From UBA5336 sp964625835 (GTDB lineage: Bacteria > Pseudomonadota > Alphaproteobacteria > Caulobacterales > Hyphomonadaceae), in assembly GCA_964625835.1 (NCBI GenBank), contig CAZVES010000033.1:1-19592 (forward strand): a stretch of DNA of 19,592 nucleotides. The letters run 5' to 3'. The notes under the pieces were generated by a model that saw only the letters and a list, made by a program, of their open reading frames with translations, had not been told where the DNA came from and made no database searches. Shown one piece after another: positions 7,767 to 13,931 of the stretch; the first letter of the stretch is position 1; the number at the start of each line of letters is the position of its first letter. The position numbers were made by a program, and so were the translations under genes.

Positions 7767-8618
7767 CTAGCCTGAGTCCATCTCTTTTGAAATCGTTGTA
7801 ACTGTATTTGCTGCAAGAAGTTTGATCAGTGAGGCGTTGAAAGCACTGTGGTCGAGTTGGGCATTCTGGCGGACCCATGGGCCGATCCGGGCGCGTGTGC
7901 GCGCCGCGTCGAACGTGTCACCGGCGATCAGGCCCCGCTTGTGCAGCGCTCTTGCTGCCCCACCGGTGAGGATGAAAGCCGGGTCCCATGAGAGCCCTGC
8001 CGCCTTGGCCAGCTCATTGGTGCAATTGCTGTGCAGTGTGTTGTAGAAACGCGGTTTCTCGGCCAGCGCGGCCGTGCGCTGCAGCACGGACAACACAAAC
8101 GCAGCGGCCTGGTCCCGCGAAAGGTCAAGCGGGTAGAGTTCCAGCTCCCGGTCCAGCATCACCGCGCGCCTACTGAGCAGGTCACGCGGGCTGGCCCAGA
8201 CATAGATCAGCTCAAAGCGGCGCAGGGCGCCCCGCAGCGGAGCGAACTTTTCATCGGTTTCCTTGCGCGCCTCAATGGTCAATCCGACCAGTTGCCCGGT
8301 GTCTTCTTCCAGGAGCACCAGCGTGTGCGCCATGGCCGGCAGTCCGGGATGGGGCTCGACCAGCAGCCAGACCCGTCTCACCGCGGCCGGGTTGACCTTC
8401 ACAGGCGCAGTCCAGTCCTTGCTGGCCGGGCCGTCTGGCCGGTAACTCCAGTCCCGAACCGGGCCCACGGTCCAAACGCCGTCAAGCTCGTCCGCCGCGG
8501 GCGCGACCGACAGGTGGGGCTGCCAGTTCCTGTCGTCACGCGGTGCCTTGGTGGCGATGGCGATGGCGAAAACGCCAAGGCCGGTCAGCAATCCCAGAAG
8601 AACCGGCTTCAGCAACAC
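7767..8618 (-). CDS. DUF4105 (Lnb N-terminal-type) membrane-anchored protein
   Basis: A 283-residue protein with an N-terminal hydrophobic segment (about residues 4-23) that should anchor or export it, leaving the rest in the periplasm. The body matches DUF4105: NWQPHLSVAP and DWSYRP near the start, H98 in the MAHTL segment, and the conserved YNTLHSNCTNELAK block with C199. The conserved His and Cys suggest a thiol-type hydrolase or acyltransferase; the family includes lipoprotein-modifying candidates, but activity here is inference. The GTG start has AGGTGA about 7 nt upstream. It begins 11 nt after argD stops, so the two are probably co-transcribed. Confidence 0.82.
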   Translation of the reverse strand: MLLKPVLLGLLTGLGVFAIAIATKAPRDDRNWQPHLSVAPAADELDGVWTVGPVRDWSYRPDGPASKDWTAPVKVNPAAVRRVWLLVEPHPGLPAMAHTLVLLEEDTGQLVGLTIEARKETDEKFAPLRGALRRFELIYVWASPRDLLSRRAVMLDRELELYPLDLSRDQAAAFVLSVLQRTAALAEKPRFYNTLHSNCTNELAKAAGLSWDPAFILTGGAARALHKRGLIAGDTFDAARTRARIGPWVRQNAQLDHSAFNASLIKLLAANTVTTISKEMDSG

Positions 8619-8629
8619 GTCCGCATCAC

Positions 8630-9817
8630 CTAGGCGGCTTTCATCGCATCAATTGCGCGATCGATCACCCGTGTGGCCTCGCGCACGTCTTCATCCGTGA
8701 TAACGAGCGGCGGGGCCAGGCGCAGCACATTGTTACCTGCAATACCGACCAGCAGCTTGTGTTCGCGGCAGAGATTCTGGAGGGGCTTTGGCGCGTCTTT
8801 CATCTTCAATCCAGTGAGCAGGCCCTTTCCCGTCACGCCGTCGCAGGCATCCGGGTGGCTCTCGGCAATGCCGGCCAGGGACTGTGCCAGTGTGCCCGAC
8901 ACCCGGCGCACGCCGGCCAGGAAATCCTCATCGCTGATGATGTCCCAGACCGCGTTGCCCACCGCCATGGCGAGTGGATTGCCGCCATAGGTCGATCCGT
9001 GGGAGCCCGGTTGCATGACAATGCCTGTCTCTTCCGTGGTGAGGCATGCGCCGAAGGGAAATCCACCGCCCACACCCTTGGCAACGCACATGATGTCAGG
9101 CTCTGCGGCTTCGGCCCATTCATGAGCAAACAGCTGGCCCGTGCGCCCCATGCCGCACTGGACTTCGTCATAGATCAGAAGTGCACCGCGCTCATCGCAG
9201 AGCTTTCGCAGCCCCGTCAGGCACGGCTCGGGCATGGCCCGGACACCGCCTTCGCCTTGGACTGGCTCGATAAATACGGCGGCGGTCCTGTCGGTCACGG
9301 CGCGGTCGAGCGCGTCATGGTCCGCCCATTCGATCTGCGTGAAGCCCGGCAGGGGCGGGCCGAAACCCTCAAGGTACTTGGGATTGCCACCGGCATTGAT
9401 TGCGCCGAGCGAGCGGCCATGGAATGCGCCGGTGAATGTGACGATCTCGAACCGGTCTTCACGGCCATTAGCCCAGTGGAACTTGCGGGCCGTCTTGATC
9501 GCGCACTCGACCGCCTCGGTGCCTGAATTTGTAAAGAAAACCCGATCGGCAAAGGTCCGGGCACAGATTTTATTGGCGAGTTCCTCACCGGCTGGCACGC
9601 GGAACATGTTCGATGTGTGCCAGAGCTGGTCAGCCTGGGCCTTGAGCGCCTCGACCATGGCCGGGTGACCGTGGCCAAGGGCGCTGACCGCGATCCCGGC
9701 AATGAAGTCCAGATAGGGGGTATTGTCCTCGGTGAAGAGACGGGCACCGTCCCCGCGGACGAAAACCTCTTCAGGCGGGCGGTAGACCGGCAGGATGTGT
9801 TGGCGCGGGTCGCTCAC
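8630..9817 (-). CDS. argD: Acetylornithine/ornithine-type aminotransferase, class III PLP enzyme
   Basis: A 395-residue cytoplasmic PLP enzyme, the normal ArgD length. It shows the class III pattern: LDFIAGIAVSALGHGHP near the start, TNSGTEAVE (about 96-104) for phosphate binding, FHGRS (132-136), EPVQGEGG (184-191), the IYDEVQCGMGRTG block with the cofactor-contacting Asp217, and the Schiff-base lysine K247 in CVAKGVGGGFP. The HGSTYGGNPLA segment follows. It most likely catalyses transamination of N-acetylornithine in arginine synthesis, and by analogy possibly succinyl-diaminopimelate in lysine synthesis. The GTG start has AGGAG 7 nt upstream. argF is not downstream; a DUF4105 gene is. The upstream region holds two putative small RNA genes. 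Confidence 0.93.
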   Translation of the reverse strand: MSDPRQHILPVYRPPEEVFVRGDGARLFTEDNTPYLDFIAGIAVSALGHGHPAMVEALKAQADQLWHTSNMFRVPAGEELANKICARTFADRVFFTNSGTEAVECAIKTARKFHWANGREDRFEIVTFTGAFHGRSLGAINAGGNPKYLEGFGPPLPGFTQIEWADHDALDRAVTDRTAAVFIEPVQGEGGVRAMPEPCLTGLRKLCDERGALLIYDEVQCGMGRTGQLFAHEWAEAAEPDIMCVAKGVGGGFPFGACLTTEETGIVMQPGSHGSTYGGNPLAMAVGNAVWDIISDEDFLAGVRRVSGTLAQSLAGIAESHPDACDGVTGKGLLTGLKMKDAPKPLQNLCREHKLLVGIAGNNVLRLAPPLVITDEDVREATRVIDRAIDAMKAA

Positions 9818-9937
9818 GAAAGGCTCCTTGGCAGTGGAAACTCAGCGGTGTGGGTGCGCCAGGTGGCCAGTCCTGTCAACGCCGTCAGAGCCGGCCCGAA
9901 TGACACAGGGACATAAGCAAGAGGGCTGGAGAACGGA

Positions 9938-9960
9938 TTTTTGTCGAATTTCGATAAAAA
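9938..9960. promoter_or_regulatory. 23-bp inverted repeat, putative operator
   Basis: Two 11-bp half-sites around a central T at 9949, matching at 10 of 11 positions; the core is TCGAA-T-TTCGA with flanking T5 and A5 runs. It ends 3 nt before the -35 box of the plus-strand small RNA promoter and lies 121 nt upstream of the argD start on the other strand. I cannot assign it to a known regulator. Confidence 0.6.
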
Positions 9961-9963
9961 CAC

Positions 9964-9991
9964 TTGACGACACCCGACAATTCCATATTGT
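9964..9991 (+). promoter_or_regulatory. Promoter of putative plus-strand small RNA
   Basis: TTGACG (9964-9969), a 16-bp spacer, then TATTGT (9986-9991). A second short inverted repeat, ACAAT-N5-ATTGT (9977-9991), overlaps the -10 box and may be another protein site. The expected transcription start is near 9998-10000. Confidence 0.6.
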
Positions 9992-9997
9992 TTATCG

Positions 9998-10129
9998 GTA
10001 AGTCAGCTGGGCTTGGTGCTGGAACCGCAATGCCCCTACCTCACCCCTGAGCTTCCGGTGCCGGGCCTGCTGACGGACTTCCAGACTGCCAACTGGGCAT
10101 CAGGCGCTCGCGCCAGGTGCTCATTTTTT
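9998..10129 (+). ncRNA. Putative intergenic small RNA of about 132 nt
   Basis: The unit has a promoter, a fold and a terminator, but no credible protein gene. Bases 10002-10024 pair with 10053-10074: 21 pairs including wobbles, with one T-T mismatch and one bulged G. They enclose a 28-nt loop, 10025-10052, whose middle is C-rich (CCCCTACCTCACCCC, 10033-10047) and would be single-stranded, as in trans-acting RNAs that target G-rich ribosome binding sites. A linker of about 22 nt leads to the terminator stem at 10097-10120 and six T. It resembles no RNA family I recognise: it lacks the SRP RNA, tmRNA and RNase P signatures. Expression is not shown by sequence alone. Confidence 0.6.
10097..10129 (+). 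terminator. Intrinsic terminator of the plus-strand small RNA
   Basis: Bases 10097-10106 pair with 10111-10120 (nine pairs including one wobble, plus one A-A mismatch) around the tetraloop CTCG. TCATTTTTT follows directly. Confidence 0.8.
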
Positions 10130-10133
10130 GTTC

Positions 10134-10175
10134 AGGAAAAAGAAAGGCGCGGGCAGCCCTTCAGCTTCCGCGCCT
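10134..10175 (-). terminator. Intrinsic terminator of the minus-strand small RNA
   Basis: AGGCGCGG (10145-10152) is perfectly complementary to CCGCGCCT (10168-10175); up to four further weaker pairs can form inside. Read on the minus strand the stem is followed by TTCTTTTTCC. On the plus strand there is no T-tract after it, so its polarity is minus. Confidence 0.75.
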
Positions 10176-10209
10176 CTCACACTCGCAGCATTTCCTCCCA
10201 GAAACTGCA
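10134..10209 (-). ncRNA. Putative minus-strand small RNA or leader of about 76 nt with a four-codon ORF
   Basis: A good promoter (10216-10244) and a clear terminator delimit a very short transcript. It contains GGGAGG (10194-10199) followed 2-3 nt later by ATG CTG CGA GTG TGA (10191 down to 10177), encoding Met-Leu-Arg-Val, whose stop lies directly before the terminator stem. It could be an sRNA with a ribosome-binding decoy, or a leader attenuating something downstream. The next minus-strand gene is argD, about 320 nt beyond the terminator. I do not recognise an RNA family. Confidence 0.5.
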
Positions 10210-10215
10210 ATTGTG

Positions 10216-10244
10216 ATAAGAGCCCTCCGCACACGATCTGTCAA
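10216..10244 (-). promoter_or_regulatory. Promoter of putative minus-strand small RNA
   Basis: On the minus strand, a perfect TTGACA (10244-10239), exactly 17 bp of spacer, then TCTTAT (10221-10216; 4 of 6). The expected start is near 10209. Confidence 0.6.
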
Positions 10245-10482
10245 CGCATTTGTATGAACTCTTTTTCATCATTCGTTGAGGACGGGGGAAGGGCCAGAAT
10301 GCTGGTTTGTGTTGCTGTTTCGGTGTTACCAGTCTGGTCCGGGCGGCTCTCCGGAGCCTTAACGCGGGTGGGCGCGCCGGGAGTTTGCCCGCATGGGGGG
10401 TGGAAGCGGTGGATGCGTTTCGCTCTTTCGGCGATCGGCATGCGCCTTGCTTCACCTCAAGCGCGAATAGGGAGGCCGTCTC
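10245..10482. other. Intergenic stretch with no assigned gene
   Basis: I see no convincing protein gene here. A plus-strand open frame from ATG 10254 has no Shine-Dalgarno and an arginine-rich, family-less translation. A perfect small hairpin (GGCTC-TCCG-GAGCC, 10345-10358) lacks a T-tract. The promoter of the gene at 10483 should be in this stretch but I cannot pick it. Confidence 0.4.
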
Positions 10483-10962
10483 ATGCTGAAACCGATCTTG
10501 CTGGTCTGCGCGCTACATCTGTGCCCTACATTTGCCGGGGCTGAAACACAGTTGGCAACCGACTGGTCTCGCGCGGCGTCCATGCTGTCGGCGGAGGTCC
10601 ATTTGGCCCTTGACGGTGACCCCCTCAGCCCGGCTGCAGAACACGATCTCGCCCGTTTTGCCGTTAACGCCGAGCGTCTGGCCAATGAAATGTCTGCCAA
10701 AGCGGGCGCTGAGGACCTTGGCTGCATTTTCAGGGGCATGGCCGAGGAGGCCGACCTCCAGCTCAGGCTTCTGCATATGCCTGGCCAGCGACAGCAGGCC
10801 CTGCGCCGGCTCGCAACCCTTTTACACGATGCCGAAGCCATTGGACTGGCGGCGTCACACCTGTCTGGCCGGCAAGCTGTTTTGGATACTCATTCCGGAG
10901 ATCCGGCCTCATGCCCGGCCAATCCCGAAGCGGCGCGTCAGTACTTGACCGAACAACCATAG
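10483..10962 (+). CDS. Small secreted protein of unknown function
   Basis: A 159-residue protein I cannot assign to a family. It has a classical signal peptide (basic MLKP, hydrophobic core, cut after about AGA at residue 20), so it should be periplasmic or secreted. The mature part is mostly helical with many Ala, Leu, Arg and Glu, and contains two cysteines, C81 and C144, which could form a disulfide. The ATG is well supported by AGGGAGG about 7 nt upstream. Its 3' end overlaps by 25 nt the end of the convergent redoxin gene. The neighbouring DsbD-like and redoxin genes make a role in envelope thiol chemistry possible, but nothing in the protein itself shows that. Confidence 0.7.
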   Translation: MLKPILLVCALHLCPTFAGAETQLATDWSRAASMLSAEVHLALDGDPLSPAAEHDLARFAVNAERLANEMSAKAGAEDLGCIFRGMAEEADLQLRLLHMPGQRQQALRRLATLLHDAEAIGLAASHLSGRQAVLDTHSGDPASCPANPEAARQYLTEQP

Positions 10963-11582
10963 GGCTTAGTGGCCCCGGGCGAGGGGTCTTCTGCTCCATA
11001 CACGGCTGCAAGCGCCATGGTCACATAGGGGTCTGCCTCTGGAATGTCGCTGACGCGGGCCGACGGAATGGAATCTATGGCCCCATTGTAGGCCAACTCG
11101 CCATCAGGCTCGATGACGTACATGTGCGGCGTCGTCTTTGCGCCATACAGACGGCCTATCTCGCCGCTTTCATCCAGAATGACGTGGCTGGGCGCTGCGC
11201 CGCGCATGGCCGTCAGCTCATCGGCCTGTTGCGCGCTGACATGGCCCTGCTTGCCCGGCGCTGATGAGATGACCGACAACCAGACCACATCCCCCTTGGC
11301 CGCTTCAGCCTGCAGGCCCTGCATATTGGAGAGCGTGTCATTGTAGTGTTTCATCACGAAGGGGCAGTCATGGTTGGTCCATTCGAGGACGACAGTCTTG
11401 CCTTCGAAGTCAGACAGCGAAACGCGCTCGCCTGTGCTGGTGATCCCGGTGAAGTCCGGCGCGGCGATGCCGGGCTCGAGGTTGGCATTCTCGGCGGTCG
11501 CCGTAGAGGCCACGAGAGCGCCGACAGTGAGAAAAACGGCCGCGGCCATACCGCCAACGAGGAAGATATTTCGAACATTCAT
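10938..11582 (-). CDS. Periplasmic redoxin (peroxiredoxin-like, single active-site Cys)
   Basis: A 214-residue protein with a signal peptide or anchor (about residues 5-30) and an AhpC/TSA-redoxin fold: PGIAAPDFTGITSTGERVSL, then WTNHDCPFVMKHY with C73 followed by Pro, not a CxxC. KTTPHMYVI is the cis-proline region. The C-terminus PYGCSVKY carries a second cysteine, C210, which may be the resolving one. The pattern fits periplasmic peroxiredoxin-like proteins rather than thioredoxin. I chose the ATG at 11582 (GGAGG 7 nt upstream) over one ten codons earlier. It lies downstream of the DsbD-like gene on the same strand with 45 nt between them, and is probably reduced by it; that link is inference. 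Confidence 0.88.
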   Translation of the reverse strand: MNVRNIFLVGGMAAAVFLTVGALVASTATAENANLEPGIAAPDFTGITSTGERVSLSDFEGKTVVLEWTNHDCPFVMKHYNDTLSNMQGLQAEAAKGDVVWLSVISSAPGKQGHVSAQQADELTAMRGAAPSHVILDESGEIGRLYGAKTTPHMYVIEPDGELAYNGAIDSIPSARVSDIPEADPYVTMALAAVYGAEDPSPGATKPYGCSVKY

Positions 11583-11627
11583 GGGCAAGCCTCCAGAACA
11601 TGACCATCCCAAATATGACGGGCGCGC

Positions 11628-13760
11628 TCAACTGCTAGAGACTGCGGCGATTTCGCGTTGCATCAGCGCCGGGGTCAGGGTCTGGGGCAGGATTTTCGGT
11701 TCACTGTTGCCGGGCGCGAACATCAGGTACATCGGCACGCCCGGGCGGCCGCGTCGCTGGAGTTCCTCGGCGATGACCGGGTCCTTGTTCGTGAAATCGG
11801 CGACGAGGAAGGCCATGTTCGCCTTGTCCATAGCTCGAAGCACCTCGGGCCGTGTGAGGGTCGTGCGTTTGTTCGCCTGGCAGATCATGCACCATGTCGC
11901 CGTGAAATCGACGAAGACGGGCCGTCCTGTCGCGGTCAGCTCTGCCACGCGTTCGGGGCTCCAGGCTTCGGTCTCTACATTCGAGGCGTAGTTCGCCGCG
12001 CCATTCCCGGCGACCGCTTGCGTCTGCGCGGTCGTGAAGGGCAGGGCGATGCCGGCGACAATAGCAAGGGCGCCAAGGGCCAGACCGACGGGCCTCAGCT
12101 GGCCGCCGGCGGCCTTCAGGGCCCAGATGCCAAAGGCGATAAGGGTTGCCCCCATAACGAGCCATGCGACCGCGCCGGTCCCGGCCTGGTCGCCCAGAAC
12201 GAAAAGCAGGGCCGCGGCGGTCAGGAACATCGGGAAGGCAAAGAACTGCTTGACGCGCTCCATCCAGGCGCCCGGTTTCGGCAGGAAGCGCGCCAGGCCG
12301 GGAATGAAGCTCAGCACGAAAAACGGCAGGGCGAGGCCGAGGCCAAGCATCAGATAGATGAAGAACACTTCGACCGCCGGTCGCTCGAGGACCGCGCCGA
12401 GGGAGGCGCCCACAAAAGGGCCCACACAGGGTGCACCGGCCGTGGCGGCCAGGGCCCCGGTGGCGAACGCCCCGAAACCGCCACCGCGTCCGGCCGCGCC
12501 TGATCCCAGGTTCTGGATCGACGTGCCCGCTTCGAACATGCCAAGAAGCCAAAGTCCCAGGACGAAGGCGCCAAGCGCCAGGGCCGCCACCACCGCTGGA
12601 TACTGCAGTAGCGAGCCAAGCGCCCAAAATTCTCCGACCGAGCGCAGGGCAACAAATGCGAAAGCGAGCGCAGCAAAAGATAAGAGGACCCCGCCCGTGT
12701 ACCAAAAGCCGTGGGCGCGAAGATGGCTGCCACCGCCCGTGCTTGCAGCTGAAACCATGCCCATTGCCTTGATCGACAAGACCGGCAGGACACAGGGCAT
12801 GAGGTTGAGGACAAGTCCGCCGAGGATAGCGAGGCCAGCCAGGGCAAACAGGTTCAGCCCGCCCGACGCCGCCGCGCCGCTGCCGGCCCTCCGGGCAACC
12901 GGCGTGCCGCTGGTTCCGGCCAGGACCGCATCGCCGACCGGCGCGCTCACCTGATATCCCACCCGGGTGCCATCGGGGCGATCGGCCACCACCACGCCGT
13001 CGAGTGTTTCGCCCAGCGTTTCACGGCTGGCCTTTCGCATCTCAAGGCTGGCACCCTCCGGGCCGCGCGACTGGACCTGTTCGGCCGCGTGGACGATTTC
13101 ATTCTGATAGGGAAAAAAGCGCAGCCAGCTTTCACCGAGCGCACCGGCCTCGGCGGGAGCCAGGCTCAGTTGCAGAGTTTCATCGGACGCCTTGACGCGA
13201 GTTTGACCGTCAAACGGCTGGGGCGTTGCGGCAAGGGCGGCGGCAATCTTTGCAGCATCGGCCTCATCGGGCACCTGGCTGTCGCCGATGAACAGTGTGA
13301 ACGACACCGGCGCGCTTTCGGGAATGCAGACATCCTTGCAGATCAGATAATCGGCCACGCCGCTGAATATGATCGAGCCGACCGCCTCGTCCGGCACTGT
13401 GACCGCAAAGGGAAGCGTCACGGCGCGGTCATAGCCGTAATCCATGATCTCGCCTTCGACCACGGGCAGGAGTTTCGGAATGGGCCAGGCAAAGTCACCG
13501 GCCTCGGTTTTTTCGCCAAGGGGGCCTTCGTCCCAGAAGATTTCCGGCGGAAGCCCTGCATCTCCCGCATTGCGCCAATAGACGTGCCAGCCATCGTCCA
13601 GCGTCTTGTCGAGAGCGAGATAGACGGTCTCGCCGGGCAGGGCCGTTGTGCGCTCGGAGATCAACTCCACCTCAGCATGGCCCGCATCATAGGGCTCGGC
13701 GGCGGCCAGCAGGGCGAATGTCGTCAAGGCTCCCAGCGCGCATGAAAAAAGTCGAAACAT
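11628..13760 (-). CDS. DsbD/ScsB-like membrane thiol:disulfide electron transporter
   Basis: A 710-residue, three-module protein carrying electrons from cytoplasmic thioredoxin to the periplasm. After a signal peptide (about 1-22) comes a periplasmic N-terminal domain with C141 and C145 (LICKDVCIP). The membrane core of about eight helices (about 303-580) has the paired cysteines C323 (NLMPCVLPVLS) and C445 (GAPCVGPFVG). The C-terminal thioredoxin domain has C624-M-I-C627 (TWCMIC). All six redox cysteines are present. The large N-terminal domain resembles ScsB more than E. coli DsbD. I chose the ATG at 13760, which gives a proper signal peptide; an ATG 18 codons earlier adds non-conserved residues. 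The start has only a weak ribosome site. The redoxin gene follows in the same direction. Confidence 0.92.
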   Translation of the reverse strand: MFRLFSCALGALTTFALLAAAEPYDAGHAEVELISERTTALPGETVYLALDKTLDDGWHVYWRNAGDAGLPPEIFWDEGPLGEKTEAGDFAWPIPKLLPVVEGEIMDYGYDRAVTLPFAVTVPDEAVGSIIFSGVADYLICKDVCIPESAPVSFTLFIGDSQVPDEADAAKIAAALAATPQPFDGQTRVKASDETLQLSLAPAEAGALGESWLRFFPYQNEIVHAAEQVQSRGPEGASLEMRKASRETLGETLDGVVVADRPDGTRVGYQVSAPVGDAVLAGTSGTPVARRAGSGAAASGGLNLFALAGLAILGGLVLNLMPCVLPVLSIKAMGMVSAASTGGGSHLRAHGFWYTGGVLLSFAALAFAFVALRSVGEFWALGSLLQYPAVVAALALGAFVLGLWLLGMFEAGTSIQNLGSGAAGRGGGFGAFATGALAATAGAPCVGPFVGASLGAVLERPAVEVFFIYLMLGLGLALPFFVLSFIPGLARFLPKPGAWMERVKQFFAFPMFLTAAALLFVLGDQAGTGAVAWLVMGATLIAFGIWALKAAGGQLRPVGLALGALAIVAGIALPFTTAQTQAVAGNGAANYASNVETEAWSPERVAELTATGRPVFVDFTATWCMICQANKRTTLTRPEVLRAMDKANMAFLVADFTNKDPVIAEELQRRGRPGVPMYLMFAPGNSEPKILPQTLTPALMQREIAAVSSS

Positions 13761-13797
13761 CGTCAAGGCTTTCCGGGGATTCGCAAGACACTCACGA

Positions 13798-13820
13798 ATG
13801 ATATGTATGTGCATGATATG
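13798..13820. repeat. Direct repeat upstream of the DsbD-like gene
   Basis: ATGATATG occurs at 13798-13805 and again at 13813-13820, a 15-bp period, in the AT-rich part of the 170-nt gap between the DsbD-like and sapC genes. It lies 38-60 nt upstream of the chosen start and may be a regulator site or part of a -10 region. Confidence 0.35.
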
Positions 13821-13875
13821 AAGAGAAAGCCCCTCTCGAAATCTTGACAGCGACGTGTTCCGGGGGAGCGGCCAT

Positions 13876-13907
13876 AAAAAGGGCGGCTTCCTTCGAAACC
13901 GCCCCTT
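13876..13907 (-). terminator. Intrinsic terminator of the SapC gene
   Basis: Bases 13881-13889 pair with 13896-13904 (eight pairs, one C-A mismatch, 6-nt loop). Read on the minus strand the stem is followed by TTTTTATGG. It lies 25 nt after the SapC stop and separates it from the DsbD-like gene. Confidence 0.82.
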
Positions 13908-13931
13908 GAAATCCAGATTGGAAGAGCTGCG

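Noticed and set aside
9851..9879. Perfect TTGACA on the minus strand (9879-9874) as argD promoter
   Set aside because: No acceptable -10 box is found 15-19 nt downstream.
10331..10360. GGTCCGG next to a small hairpin, suggesting SRP (4.5S) RNA
   Set aside because: The conserved SRP core with GGAAGCAGCC is absent and the surrounding pairing does not fit.
10254..10544. Plus-strand open frame of 97 codons in the intergenic region
   Set aside because: No Shine-Dalgarno, no recognisable family, and its end overlaps the better-supported secreted protein gene, which has AGGGAGG and a signal peptide.
13761..13814. Earlier ATG (13814) for the DsbD-like gene
   Set aside because: The added residues would precede and spoil the signal peptide, and no Shine-Dalgarno lies before that ATG.
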